NCBI GenBank assembly: GCA_023213395.1
Contig: CM041465.1
Span: 167,593,741 to 167,657,740 of the forward strand
Direction of reading: 5' to 3'
DNA length: 64,000 bases
DNA from: Cycas panzhihuaensis
Taxonomy: Eukaryota > Cycadophyta
Part shown: piece after piece, positions 48,491 to 59,108 of the stretch
Layout of the letters: the number at the start of each line of letters is the position of its first letter
Numbering within the stretch: the stretch's first letter is position 1
Notes under the pieces: model-generated
Seen by the model: only the letters and a program-made list of their open reading frames with translations
Databases searched by the model: none
What the model was told of the DNA's origin: nothing
Made by a program: the position numbers and the translations under genes

Positions 48491-50301
48491 GATTCTTCTT
48501 GAGAGGGTTTATATATTCTATCCATGCTTTATTTCTTTATTAGAAACACCACACAATTATACATTCAAATGATTTTTTATCACAAGCAAGAGGGTGAGTT
48601 AATTAGACTTCTTCCACAAGTTAAGATAAGGATGGCATGAGCACCTATGATATATTAAGTAGTACTAGTTGGTGGTATGAATAGTTTTATCACCTTTCCC
48701 GTGCTTTTTAAGGATGGTGCTTATTAAGAAAGGGTGGTATGCTATGAAACCAATAATTTTATTATAAAGGGGGCTTTATAGTAGGCTTAATTATATGGTT
48801 TTATTAAAGTCTATTCATGTAATTAGCAACGTAAGAAGGTTCTAATTATAAGATTTTGAAAGGAAAGCATACCTTCTTGAAAAAGTTACAAAGAGTAGTT
48901 TTTAAAAATAAAGTCCATACTATTATAAATAAGGGCTCCTTATATTCATTTAGATAGATTATCAAATATTTGTTTTGGCTTTGGCCATTTGGAAGGCAGC
49001 CCATCTTGAAGAGGATAAACATTTTGATTTGATGTATTGGAATATAATTGAAGTATTGAAATTTATTTTTATTGATGTTGTTCTTATGAAATATAATAAG
49101 TGGTTTTATTTTTGTCATTTTGGGGTATTTGCATGTTTAGCAATATTTTCATCTATATCGTACATCTTAAGTAACAAAACACATTTCGGGTTATTATACC
49201 ATATACCAAAATGTTTCTCTATTGGGTGATAAAATTTATGCTTGATAACTTGTAGTTACTTAAGATATACTAAAAATAGAGACCTATATTCTTCTTTAGA
49301 AGTAGTTAATAGCTATCTTCTCAATAGCTTCTTAGTTTATTTCATTGATACTATGAAAATATTTGTGGCATTTGACATTTCATTATATACTAATACTCAA
49401 ACCTAACAAAATAATAAATTAAATTTTCTCATTTATTGAAGTTGATAAATCATTAGGGGTTAAGGATATACGCCCTCCTATATAAAGAAAATCCCCTCTA
49501 AGAAAGAAAGTCTTCATAAAAAACAAAATTAAGGAGTAGTGAAAATAAATTATAAAGTTCATCTAAGCTTTACAAAAAAAAAAAAAACTTATATGTCCTC
49601 CATGAAATACACAAAACGTTACATCCAAGAACAAAGATAATCCACCCCTAAATCTATAAATCTCAACCCCTACAAAGGTGGTCCCTTGGATATAAGGATA
49701 AGTATGATGAAAAGGAGAATAAATGAAAGTTATTGTTTGCTCCTCTACCTCCTCATTGATTTGATATTTATCATGAAGATTTGATTTATACCTAATTTTA
49801 TGATGCTAAAAACTAATGATAATACTCTTTTTTTTAATTAAGATTTTCAATATTTTCCTTTGATAAAGGTTAGCCCCATCCACAAACGTGGAGTACCTCA
49901 AATATGTTTTTCTTCCATTGTAAACATATAAACTTTTCCTTATCAATAAAATCATAATTTTTAAAAAGTAAAAAATAAAAATATATATATATATATTTCT
50001 ATATTTATACACTTGTATGATTGTAAAATTATCCACCTTATGTATTTAAATATTTTAAACAATAATGAACATATCAAAAATAATTAAAATATGTACCATA
50101 TAGAAAATGATAAAAACATATAATAACCAAGCTAAATATATCATCATAAGCTTTACTTATATTTACTTATAATAACCATATTTACATATTTACTCACTAA
50201 CCTGCATCAACCTAGTAATTAATATAATTCATACATTCTAATTAGTGCATAATTAAAATATATGATATACCTTATTCATATTTATGAAGGAATTACCAAG
50301 A
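48491..50301. other. Stretch without identifiable genes
   Basis: AT-rich DNA with short overlapping frames on both strands (48846-49229) that have no family likeness. Poly(A) at 49574-49586 and a short AT repeat at 49981-49995. I see no LTR ends or coding motifs. Confidence 0.45.
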
Positions 50302-50314
50302 GGCTATGATACCA
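50302..50314 (-). other. Primer binding site
   Basis: Minus strand TGGTATCATAGCC is one mismatch from the initiator-Met PBS, two bases beyond the LTR end at 50317. Confidence 0.75.
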
Positions 50315-50316
50315 AA

Positions 50317-50648
50317 TGAAGGATTTGAAAACATGGAAACAGAGCAGACTAATAAGTAAAATGATCAATCCATTGTATTATATAAGCATAAACTAAATAT
50401 TACATTCAAGCTATATTTGAGAGTGTGTATATATTTCCAAATGGAGGTGATATCTAAAGACACCAAGGTTTTTCATTCTAGTAAATATATAGTCTGAGGG
50501 AGGAGGGAAACTTCCTTAACCTCCAAAATTTAAAATATATTAAAATAATGCTTAACTAAAGTTACATTTAACCCCACCTTACTGACCTTCGCATGTGTAC
50601 TCATATGTGTAAATGGTGGGAGTGGGGTTATGAACATTAACTCCAACA
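50317..50648 (-). repeat. LTR with PBS on one side and polypurine tract on the other (332 bp)
   Basis: Minus strand starts TGTTGGAGTTAATG and ends CCTTCA. A polypurine tract abuts the start and a PBS the end. This double context is expected for an LTR shared by two tandem copies or for a one-LTR circle junction. The interior to the left has no recognised gene; the interior to the right carries gag remnants at 51050-51300. Confidence 0.7.
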
Positions 50649-50661
50649 TTCTCCCCCTTAA
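50649..50661 (-). other. Polypurine tract
   Basis: Minus strand TTAAGGGGGAGAA immediately before the LTR start. Confidence 0.8.
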
Positions 50662-50841
50662 TGGTTATCACGAACATCTTCATTTTTCCTTGAACTTGTG
50701 GTATATGTATTTGAGGTAGACTTTGAGTAAATACTTGAACAAATATCATTTCACTTTGTCTTCATCTTCATGTATCATTATCCTTGTATAGATGTTTCCT
50801 TCAATATGGTATGGTTCAAATGATCTCCAAGTAAGTGTGAC

Positions 50842-51300
50842 TTACTTCAAATGGAGAAGAGTGGCTTCATCTTTTGCTTTATCTTCTAAAATCTTTGTTA
50901 AAACATCATCATGTATATCAATGTAATCATTCATTTGATTTGAGTCTTCTACATTAGTCTTTTCAATATAAAATACCTGCTCTGACATATGTCTCACATG
51001 TACAACATCACCATAGTTAAATTCATTCATATTGAGGGTTTCGCTCCCCATAAATAGATTCTAATGTATCCCAAATGGATTTTAGTATAGTTAATTCACT
51101 AACATTAACAAATACATCATCATTGATTGTATTAAAGATTAAAGCTATGATTTCATTATCCTTTCTTAGGTTTTCTTTAAAATTTTCTTCTTCCTCTAAT
51201 TAACCATATACAAAAAATTTCTAAATATCTTTTGCAATAAGAAGTATTTTTAATAATCTTTTTCATACATAAAAATTGGTCCCATCAAGTGTGGGAATTA
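50842..51300 (-). pseudogene. Copia-type gag fragment
   Basis: On the minus strand 51290-51050 reads ALIFNTINDDVF.NVSE then SIWDTLESIYG, matching the copia gag pattern ..L....DD.F..V....TAKE.WD.L...Y. A 69-codon frame at 51051-50842 continues with acidic residues. Protease, integrase and RT are absent between here and the polypurine tract at 50649, so this was probably a gag-only or internally deleted element. The 51690-59108 copia is inserted just upstream of it. Confidence 0.6.
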
Positions 51301-51684
51301 ACACATCATCCAAATACATCACCATTTGAAATGCATTTAGTTTATGAGCTTGAATAAGTAAATAAAGACCTTTAATATATGAATAACATTAAGTGGACAA
51401 TAAGTACTTTTCAACAAATATGAATCCCTTAATCAAGATAGGAAAGTAATGAGATTAAGTGCATATCTTTTGAGATAAAAGGCTTTCTTTTGTATGGAAC
51501 TAAATCAATTAATGATTTTATGAAAACCTTTAAAGGTAAAGGGCTTAAGTGAGCCAAAGATATATGTATGTAGCTAAAGAAAAATGAATAACCTTTATGT
51601 TAATATAAAAGGAAGTGTGCTAGATTATGGAAATGATTAGCTATTCTTTTTTAAAGTAATAAACCCTTTTGAAAGTAGTAAAAA

Positions 51685-51689
51685 AACTG
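51685..51689. other. Target-site duplication, left (AACTG)
   Basis: AACTG precedes the 3' LTR end; an identical AACTG is at 59109-59113. Confidence 0.9.
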
Positions 51690-52133
51690 TGTGAGAATAG
51701 GCACATGCATATCATCATAAGATCAAATTAAACATAAAACCATAGGAAAATAAATGATATTACACATGTACATAGGTTGACAGGTGGAAAACCCCTTTTG
51801 GGTAAGAAAAACCACCTCCTTAAGTTGTATTTTTATTAAGAATAGTTGTAAACAGAATACCATGCACTGAAACTACCTAACCACCAAACCAACCTTTGAA
51901 AAGGCATTCAGACAGTCCTCCTAGATTCATGGAACCATCTCCTTGAATTTAAGAGACGAATTTATACAACAAAAGGTTTGTTGAAATGCAGTTCTGCATT
52001 TCAACCACCTTTCATATAATATAATTAACAAACATTAAAGTTTAAACCTTATGATAACTTAAATACATATTTAGACATGTGACTAAAATATAAACTTTAA
52101 AAAGAACATAAGATTACATTAATACTTCTAACA
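51690..52133 (-). repeat. 3' LTR of copia element (444 bp)
   Basis: Minus strand starts TGTTAGAAGTATTAATG and ends CCTATTCTCACA. Contains the palindromic GAAATGCAGTTCTGCATTTC at about 51993-52012, also present (one change) in the 5' LTR. Confidence 0.95.
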
Positions 52134-52144
52134 TCCCCCTTTAA
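52134..52144 (-). other. Polypurine tract of copia element
   Basis: Minus strand TTAAAGGGGGA immediately before the 3' LTR. Confidence 0.9.
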
Positions 52145-52179
52145 TGTAAACTTTTATGCTGTAGAAAAAGAAGGTCTTT

Positions 52180-53690
52180 ATCACAGTGATCCCCCTTTGA
52201 TGGAGACTTCTTTTACCTGCAATAGATCTCCGAGATTTAGAAATTTTACTTCAGTTAAAGACTTCATAAGAATGTCAGCAATCTGTAAATCTGTTGGATA
52301 ATAAGATAAAGAAACAAGATTATCAGTAACTAAATTACAAATAAAATGATGATGTAATTCAATATATTTAGTCCTAGAATGTGAAACTAGATTTGTAGCT
52401 ATAGTAATTGTACCTTGATTATCAACTTTAAGTTCAATGGAAGAGTTTAGAGACAGACCAATTTCATTTAGTAACGATTTGAGCCAAAGTGTTTCTTTAC
52501 CAGCTTCAACAAGTGCACGATATTCTGCTTCAATTATGGATAAAGTAAGTGCCTACATTTTCTTACTAGACCAAGTAATAGGTGAGGAATCTATAAAATA
52601 ATGCATAACCTGAAGTAGATTTGTAATCATTTATATTACCTGCCCAATCAAAATCAATATATCCAGTTAAAGTTAGAGGTTTATTACAAAAATTATAAGT
52701 TAAACCATAAAACATGGTATGCTTTAAATAACGTAAGATACGTTTAGCTACTTTCCAATGAGATTCATATGGATCTTGCATATAACATGAACATAAAGTG
52801 ACAGCATAGGAAATATCAAGGCAGGTGTGAGTTAGATAGATAAGATTACCAATTAGTTGTCTATATAGTATAGGGTCATATAGAGGTGATAAACAATCAG
52901 TAGATAGTTTGACTCCTGATTGTATTAGATTAGATACAGGTTTAGCATTTTCCATGTTAAACCGCTGAATTAAATCTAGAATATACTTAGGTTAAGATAT
53001 AGTTATATTTAAATGATGTTGATAAACTTGTAGTCCAAAAAAGTAATGTAATAGACCTAAATCAATCATTTCAAATTTGTTTATTAAAGTAGATTTTAAA
53101 TGATAAATATTATTAGTTGATGATCGAGTAATAATAATATCATTAACATAGAGGACTAGAATAGTAAGATTTTTATTTTTACGTTTAAAATAAAGATTTA
53201 GATCAGTAATACATCTAGTGTATCTAATGTGAATTAAATAATCGTCTACTTTAGTATACCAAGCTCGAGGAGCTTGTTTTAAACCATAATTAGATTTTTT
53301 AAGTTTACAAACTAAAATAGGATTTTTAATAAATCCAGGTGGCTAGGACATATAGATCTCTTCTTTGAGATCATCATTTAAGAAAGCACTCTTAACATCC
53401 ATTTGGTAGATTTTATAACCAAACTTGGCTGTAAGAGCAATAATTATTTTGATTGTGTTCATCTTTGTAATAGGGGCAAAGGTTTCATTATAATCGATAC
53501 TATCTATTTGTAAAAATCCTTTTGCAATAAGATGAGCTTTATATTTTTCAAATGCACCTGTTAAGTTAAATTTTGTCCTATAGACCCATTTACAATCGAT
53601 GATATTTTTCCTAGGTGGGAGAGGAACAGGATCCCAAGTGGAATTTTTAATTAAAGCATTAAATTCAGTCTGCATAGCATATTATCATAC
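52180..53690 (-). pseudogene. Copia reverse transcriptase and RNase H
   Basis: RT starts near 53675 (MQTEFNALIKNSTWDPVPLP, then CKWVYRTKFN) and contains KIYQMDVKSAFLNDDL. The catalytic box reads YVND at 53150-53139 instead of YVDD, a G-to-A type change that removes an essential Asp. The same frame is kept from 53675 to about 52590 with stops at 53343 and near 52996. RNase H follows after a frameshift near 52590: SSKK..ALTLS..EAEYRAL, KVDNQGTI, YIELHHHFI and ADILMKSL are recognisable. It acts, when intact, in element cDNA synthesis in cytoplasmic particles. Confidence 0.9.
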
Positions 53691-54149
53691 AAGATTATTG
53701 CTAACTTATTTAAATGTTCTAGAATCATTGTTGTCCATTATTTTTACTATTAAGGCAAAATTAACATGTAGTTTTTAGGCACGTGTGCGTCTGGTATCTT
53801 TAGGATTACCTACATCATATGCAGCATCAGTAAATATTTTTGTTGCCTAAACAGGTTGCTTATGAGTAACTGTTTCTGAATATGCAGGTTGATTTGATGA
53901 ACTAGCCTGAAGGGAATGATCTATTTTAGTACGTTCGGATAGAGTCCAATTTTGGACTTGAGTTGATAAGGATTCTATAACTTCTGGATCAGCTTGTTTA
54001 TCAGAGAGGTCAACCAAATAGGTGTTGGTTAATAAACTTTCAAAAGGAAGTTCTACATAAGTAGATGTTGAAGAAGATCCTTCTTTATCAAATATTATGT
54101 CATGCAAAATAGAAATTTGATGCGTGACTAGATTCAAGTGTCTATAAGA

Positions 54150-54900
54150 TTTACTCTCTTCGCTATATCTAACAAAGATGTATTTTTTATTTTTTGGATC
54201 TAATTTTTTGCATTTTTTGTGAGGGATATGTCCCCATGCAATACTGTCAAAGATTTGTAAATGATTAACAGATGGTTTTCTTGCAGACTATTTTTGTTCT
54301 AGAGTAATGTTCTATAGACATTTACTAGGTAAACGATTTAATAAATAGTTAGAGCAGTTAATTACTTCTACCCATAACTTTAAAACTAGATTCTTTACAT
54401 GTAACATGCAACGAGTCATCTCAACAAGAGTGTAGTTTTTACATTGAGTAACACCGTTTTGTTGAGGTGTATATGCAATAAAATATTAAAATTTAATTCC
54501 ATGTGATTTATAGAAAGAGGTGAACTTGCCACTTAAATATTCATTTACATTATTAGATCAAAAAAAAATTATTTTTAAATTTGATTGATTTTTAACTAGT
54601 ATTTTGTATTCAACGAAAATGTCAAACACTTGACTATGTGTTTTGAGTATGTAAACCCAATATTTTCTTGAATAATCATCTATAAATGTAACAAAATAAT
54701 GAGAACTGGAGTATGATGTTACATGAAAGGGTCCACATATGTCAGAGTGGACAAGTTCAAGTGGAGCAGTTGCTCTGAATTGAGTTTTATATGAAAATGG
54801 ATCCATGTGTTGTTTACCTATCACACAGGCTTCACAAACACCATAAACAGTGTTTAAGGGTGGTAGACCATGAACCATTTCATGCTTCTTTAAATATTAT
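54150..54900 (-). pseudogene. Copia integrase
   Basis: The frame 54878-54558 reads CEACVIGKQH (zinc-binding CxxC), LVHSDICGP with the first catalytic Asp, then FVTFIDDYSRKYWVY. It closes near 54558, and the DNGGEF and GI.....PYTPQQNG regions can be followed only in pieces with shifts to about 54200 (for example TQCKNYTLVEMTR-like residues near 54440). Together with the upstream CxxC this is the copia pol order protease-integrase-RT. Confidence 0.85.
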
Positions 54901-54935
54901 AGTTTACCATAACTTGTATGGCCAAATTGTGCATG

Positions 54936-55345
54936 TCAAAGTTTGCTGATTGAGTCAGATTTGGCAATAAAGCCACTAAAAGATTTTGTTTTATTATTTT
55001 GAAGACTTGTTAGACTATAGAGGCCTATGTTATAATCAACAACTCTTGAGGCAATACGTCTAAATTTGTTTAATTGTTCCTTAATGATAAATTTATTTTT
55101 CCAGAATTTGACGACAAGGTCTTTCTGGCATATTTGATAGATAGATAGTAGGTTTGGTAACAAACCAGGTATATAAAAGACATCCTTGATTGAACCATCT
55201 TTTAAGATAATATCAACTGATCCTTTAACTTTAAGTTGATTACCACTTTTGAAAGAAATCTCTTCTTTAGAGTTCATTTCAGATTGATAAGTGGTTAAAT
55301 TTTTCTAGTGTCTAGTCATTTGATGAGATGCACCAAAGCCAAGGA
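54936..55345 (-). pseudogene. Copia protease and GAG-pre-integrase linker
   Basis: Near 55345-55320 the residues WILGFGASHQMT stand where the family has WILDSGASHHMT, so the catalytic Asp and the Ser of DSGA are replaced. The 113-codon frame 55277-54936 continues as protease and pre-integrase linker: KDVFYIPGLLPNLLS corresponds to the VLYVP.L..NLLS strand, then NIGLYSL. Confidence 0.85.
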
Positions 55346-55439
55346 TCCACTATGGTGGTTGATTTGTAAGAGCAACAAACATAGAAGTTATTGTTGCTAA
55401 AGAGCGATTATAAGTTTGTCAATTTTAGGGTCATGATTG

Positions 55440-56400
55440 AGAATGGGGTTGAGGTCAATTTTGCAATCCCTTAGAAGCTTTCTATGCTTCTCAAGCTATT
55501 CTACTTTTGCAGACATCAATAGTATGGCCTCTTTTATGACAATAGGCATAACTAGTGTTCTGCGAAGAAGTTACATTGTTCCTATTATAAAAGAACTGAT
55601 TAGAAGTATTCTAGTGTTTAAATGGACTAGAATACTTAATATTATTTTGTGAATTGGATGGTGAACCTTTATGAGGTTTCTAGAATTTTAGATTATTATG
55701 AAAATTATTCAGTTATTTATTTTTCAATTGTGGCTTAGTTTTGGAAAATAAAGCCTGTGAAGGATCTTTTAAGATGCATGTTTGGATTAACATTGTCTGA
55801 TGTTCAATCAGCTGGTTTGTCAACTGATTGAATGTTATAGGAGGGTCGCCAGCTTATTTTCTGGAAGTTTTATAAAGATTAAAATATTTTGGTAATTTGT
55901 TTACTGCAAGACGTACGAGTGTATCGTCGTCTTTAACATGCATAGTTATTGTTTCAACATCACCTTCTTTGGCTTTAGATTTAATGCAGTTATCTAGATC
56001 TTTATTAATTAATTAAATTTTACTTAAAAAATCCTCAACATTAGAAAATTCATCAAAATAAGGTCATACAATTGCTATTCTAGGACATCCACTTGATGTG
56101 TATCAACCTTATTATATTTTTCTTGTAAGGTTTTCTAAACAGTGGCCAAGTCATCTGTTTCATAAAACTGTCCACTAATTTCTAGTGAGAGTGAATTTAA
56201 TATGGTGCCTAAGGTTGCATCTGAGTTCATCAGATAACCATATAACTCTATGTAGCATCTTCTTTTAGTTTTTGAAATTCACTTATCACATATCACCATA
56301 ACTTTTTCTATTTAAGCTGATGGGATATGTGATTCCTCCAGTCGGCATAGTTTAAGCTGATTAATACTGGAATTGGAACGCAGGTGATTGTCCCTGGCAT
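55440..56400 (-). pseudogene. Copia gag
   Basis: Read on the minus strand from about 56400. The start region resembles L.YADWRNHISHQLK, the copia gag N-terminus. A zinc knuckle lies near 55556-55511: YAYCHKRGHTIDVC, where the first Cys of CxxCx4Hx4C is Tyr. Between them stops and shifts break the frame. The start codon could not be fixed. Confidence 0.7.
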
Positions 56401-56404
56401 TAAT

Positions 56405-57579
56405 GCCATATTGGAAGTTATGAGGTTTGATTGAAGATGAAAAATATGAAGGTGATTGAAAAAAATAATCACTTACTAAAAGTACTAATCATTAAATTAA
56501 TTTAACAGGCATAATTTAAAAAATGAAAAAGAAAGCATTGTAATATATATTACTTGCTCTTCCCTTAAACAAATAATGACATGTTCTTAAATAAATATCC
56601 TCCTTAAGAAATAGTCCCCTTTGATAAATAGTCCTCTTTGGTAAATAGTCCTCTTTTGATAAACAAATTAGTTGCCCTTACTCCGAAAAAATAAACAAAT
56701 CCTTAAAGAAATGAAAAGTCTCCCTTGATTAAAACAGTCATAATAAAAAAGTTCCCCTTAAAAAGTAAATGTTTGCTAAAAAAAGGGTTTATTGATTATC
56801 AAGTAAATTAAATTAAATAAACTTTTATTGATTAGAACATAACTCTAACGTTGAAAGAGATTAAATATCCAAATATTTAATGGAGGTTATAAAGAGTTTT
56901 TATTGATTAAAAAATAAAAATCTAATAAAAAAAGATATTAATATATTAAAGAGGTATTTTGTAATAGGAAGATACGTTGTTTTTATGTTAAAATAGAGGG
57001 AGATTAATATAGGGAGGAGATTAAAGGAAGATTTATATCAACATTAAATGAAGTTATAAAGGGGACTAATTTAGCATTGAAAATTTGTAGTTAGGGAGGG
57101 TGATTATAATAAATATAATAAAATGAGGGTTTGATATAATAATCAATAGTAAAATAAGTGTATTGTTTTATAATAAGGAAGGGAAATTAAAATATATAGA
57201 TAGGCTTTAAAAAGTATATATATATAAATATATATACTTTTGAGAGGGGGTTAGATTTAATAATAATGAATATAGTTAAGGGAATTGATTTAAATTTAAA
57301 ATGTAATAAAGTTTTGATTATTAAAAAGTACTAAGAGTAGAGGATTAGTATTATTTTGTAAATCAAATGTTATAGGGAGGAATTAATAAAGTATAGGGGA
57401 GGGGGATATTATTTTATTTAAATCAAAATATAATAAGGGAGGGGGGTATAGTTTTATTTAAATAAAAAATAAATAAATAAATAAATAAAAACTAAATGGG
57501 TAGACAGACCTGGCAGACTATTTTATTTCGACAAAGAAAATTAAAATTGAAAGTGAAATGAAATCCAAGAGGGAGGGGT
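56405..57579 (-). other. Leader of copia element, strand-skewed AT-rich part
   Basis: Non-coding. At 56609-56659 a 17-base unit (AAATAGTCCTCTTTGGT-like) is repeated three times. From about 56880 the plus strand is strikingly purine-rich, with recurring runs such as AGGGAGGGTG, AGGGGAGGGGGAT and AGGGAGGGGGGTA and a (TAAA)n stretch at 57459-57490. No frame. Confidence 0.65.
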
Positions 57580-57899
57580 AGGTTAGAAACCCTACCTGTT
57601 ACTCCTCATTATGGCGGTGGCACTCGTTTTTTCTCTGGTTGCAAGATGATGGAGGCAAAGACGAGGATAAAGATCGGAGAACGGTGACTCGACGGAGGAG
57701 GATACAAGTCAAAACCCTCTGCCTTCTGAGATACAGTTATTAGGAGTAGTAATCTTTTATGCAACCCTCATCATGTTGAATCGTATCTGCATTTGTAGGC
57801 ACATCGGTAGCGATGGTTTGCCCGGTCTTTCATAGTGAGATTGGCAGCATCAGGCTCCTTGCTAGTATTAGCAGCATTCTCAGTATTGCTCCTCTATAT
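57580..57899 (+). other. Unassigned, GC-richer block, probably captured host sequence
   Basis: Base composition changes abruptly to a genic level at about 57580. It contains words such as GGCGGTGGCACTCG and GGTGACTCGACGGAGGAGG. It is contiguous with the HSP70 fragment and possibly part of the same capture, or a mix of exons and 5' UTRs. No frame could be tied to a known protein. Confidence 0.4.
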
Positions 57900-58235
57900 G
57901 TAAGTATTCAGAGTGATATCAAGCTCTAGCCTTTCAAGGCGATTGCCGGCCCTGGCAATAAGCCAATAATTGTCATGCAATACAAGGCAGAGGAAAAGCA
58001 GTTTTCTATAGAAGAGATATCATCCATAGTTTTAATCAAGATAAAGGAAATTGCGGAGGCATATTTGGGTTCTATGGTGAAAAATATTGTGGTGACCGTT
58101 CCTGTGTATTTCAATGACTCTCGTAGGCTAATTGCAAGCGATCAAGGGAATCAAACTACTCCCTCCTATGTTGTGTTTATAGACACCGAGTGTCTTATCA
58201 GAGATGCGGCTAAAAAATAAGTGGCTATGATCCCC
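57900..58235 (+). pseudogene. HSP70: Captured HSP70 fragment in shuffled order
   Basis: Plus strand, antisense to the copia. From 57903 the frame reads SIQSDIKL, stop (the family has Trp), [15 protein letters not shown], then [23 protein letters not shown] and [13 protein letters not shown], part of the HSP70 ATPase domain at about residues 80-155. At 58129 it continues in the same frame with [20 protein letters not shown] and LIRDAAKK, stop, VAM. This belongs near residues 30-65, upstream of the first block in normal HSP70. The two blocks are thus permuted but fused in frame. The cytosolic HSC70 type fits better than the plastid or mitochondrial forms. No introns are seen. It is non-functional. 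Confidence 0.9.
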
Positions 58236-58348
58236 CAGATGCAGGGTAGACTGGCCATTAACCATAAACTTCATCTATTTACCTCAGTTTGAAGTAAAGA
58301 CATAATGTGTTCTATGTGATAGTGGTCTTCCTCCTATTCTCGATTAGA

Positions 58349-58640
58349 AAAATGATTTGAAGGTCCAGGATATACAGCAGAATGATTATATTTCAGTTTC
58401 AAAGAAGTCTTTGGAGCATGAATCTGCCAGGCACATCCTGACATCAGGACCAAATGTCTGGAATGATGGCAAAACCTTGTTAGAAGAGCAGCTGCTAGAT
58501 TATAGTGAAAATTCAAAAGAAACAATAGGATCCTGATCTAAGGGTCCTAAAGAGGCATATGGGAATTGCTTCTTAGTATACAGACAAGGTCAATGCACAT
58601 CTGTTGCAGACAGGGAGTTCCAAATAGCTAGAAGAGTATG
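58349..58640 (+). pseudogene. Second captured host fragment, unidentified
   Basis: Plus strand frame reads QDIQQNDYISVSKKSLEHES, then HILTSGPNVWNDGKTLLEEQ and LLDYSENSKETIGS, a stop near 58534, then KGPKEAYGNCFLVYRQGQCT. It has codon-like composition unlike the flanking element DNA, with few stops across about 97 codons. I do not recognise the protein. Being adjacent to the HSP70 piece, it was probably acquired with it. Confidence 0.5.
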
Positions 58641-58651
58641 ATATGAAGAAA

Positions 58652-58664
58652 CACTCTGATACCA
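58652..58664 (-). other. Primer binding site of copia element
   Basis: Minus strand TGGTATCAGAGTG, a near-perfect initiator-Met PBS, directly abutting the 5' LTR. Confidence 0.92.
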
Positions 58665-59108
58665 TGTGAGAATAGGCATATGTATATCATCATAGGATCA
58701 AATTAAACATAAAACCATAGGAAAACAAATGATATTACATATGTACATAGGTTGATAGGTGGGAAACCCCTTCTGGGGAAGTAAACCACCTCCTTAAGTT
58801 GTATTTTTATTAAGAATAGCTGTAAATAAAATACCATGCACTGAAACTACCTAACCACCAAACCAGCCTTTGAAAAGGCATTCAAACAACCCTCCTAGAT
58901 TCATGGAACCATCTCCTTGAATCTAGGAGATGAATTTATACAATGAAAGGTTCATTGAAATGTAGTTCTGCATTTCAACCACCTTTCACATAAGATAATT
59001 AACAAACATTAAAGTTTAAACCTTATGATAACTTAAATACACATTTAGACATGTGACTAAAATATAAACTTTAAAAAGAACATAACGATTACATTAATAC
59101 TTCTAATA
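58665..59108 (-). repeat. 5' LTR of copia element (444 bp)
   Basis: Same length as the 3' LTR. Its first bases have decayed from TGTTAG to TATTAG (minus strand). Followed on the plus strand by the AACTG duplication. Confidence 0.95.

Larger units (their letters stand above)
51690..59108 (-). mobile_element. Structurally complete Ty1/copia element with captured host sequence (7.4 kb)
   Basis: 444-bp LTRs at both ends (51690-52133 and 58665-59108), PBS beside the right LTR, polypurine tract beside the left LTR, and identical AACTG duplications. Gag, protease, integrase, RT and RNase H follow in copia order on the minus strand. Gag-pol is closed by in-frame stops, one frameshift and loss of the protease and RT catalytic residues, so the copy is dead. 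Between PBS and gag there is a 2.2-kb leader: a purine-skewed region (56880-57580) and a block with host-gene fragments on the opposite strand (57580-58640). LTR similarity is high by eye, so this is one of the younger insertions. Confidence 0.92.

Noticed and set aside
48846-49229. Overlapping plus and minus frames as a gene pair
   Set aside because: Both are AT-driven, hydrophobic and without motifs.
56380-56420. Second primer binding site (TGGCATTAATGCC) beside copia gag, implying another LTR
   Set aside because: The LTR pair at 51690 and 58665 with perfect TSD already has its own PBS, and no LTR matches the adjoining sequence.
57926-58114. Minus-strand frame in the HSP70 region as part of copia gag
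   Set aside because: It is the antisense of the HSP70 fragment; the plus-strand frame explains the sequence.
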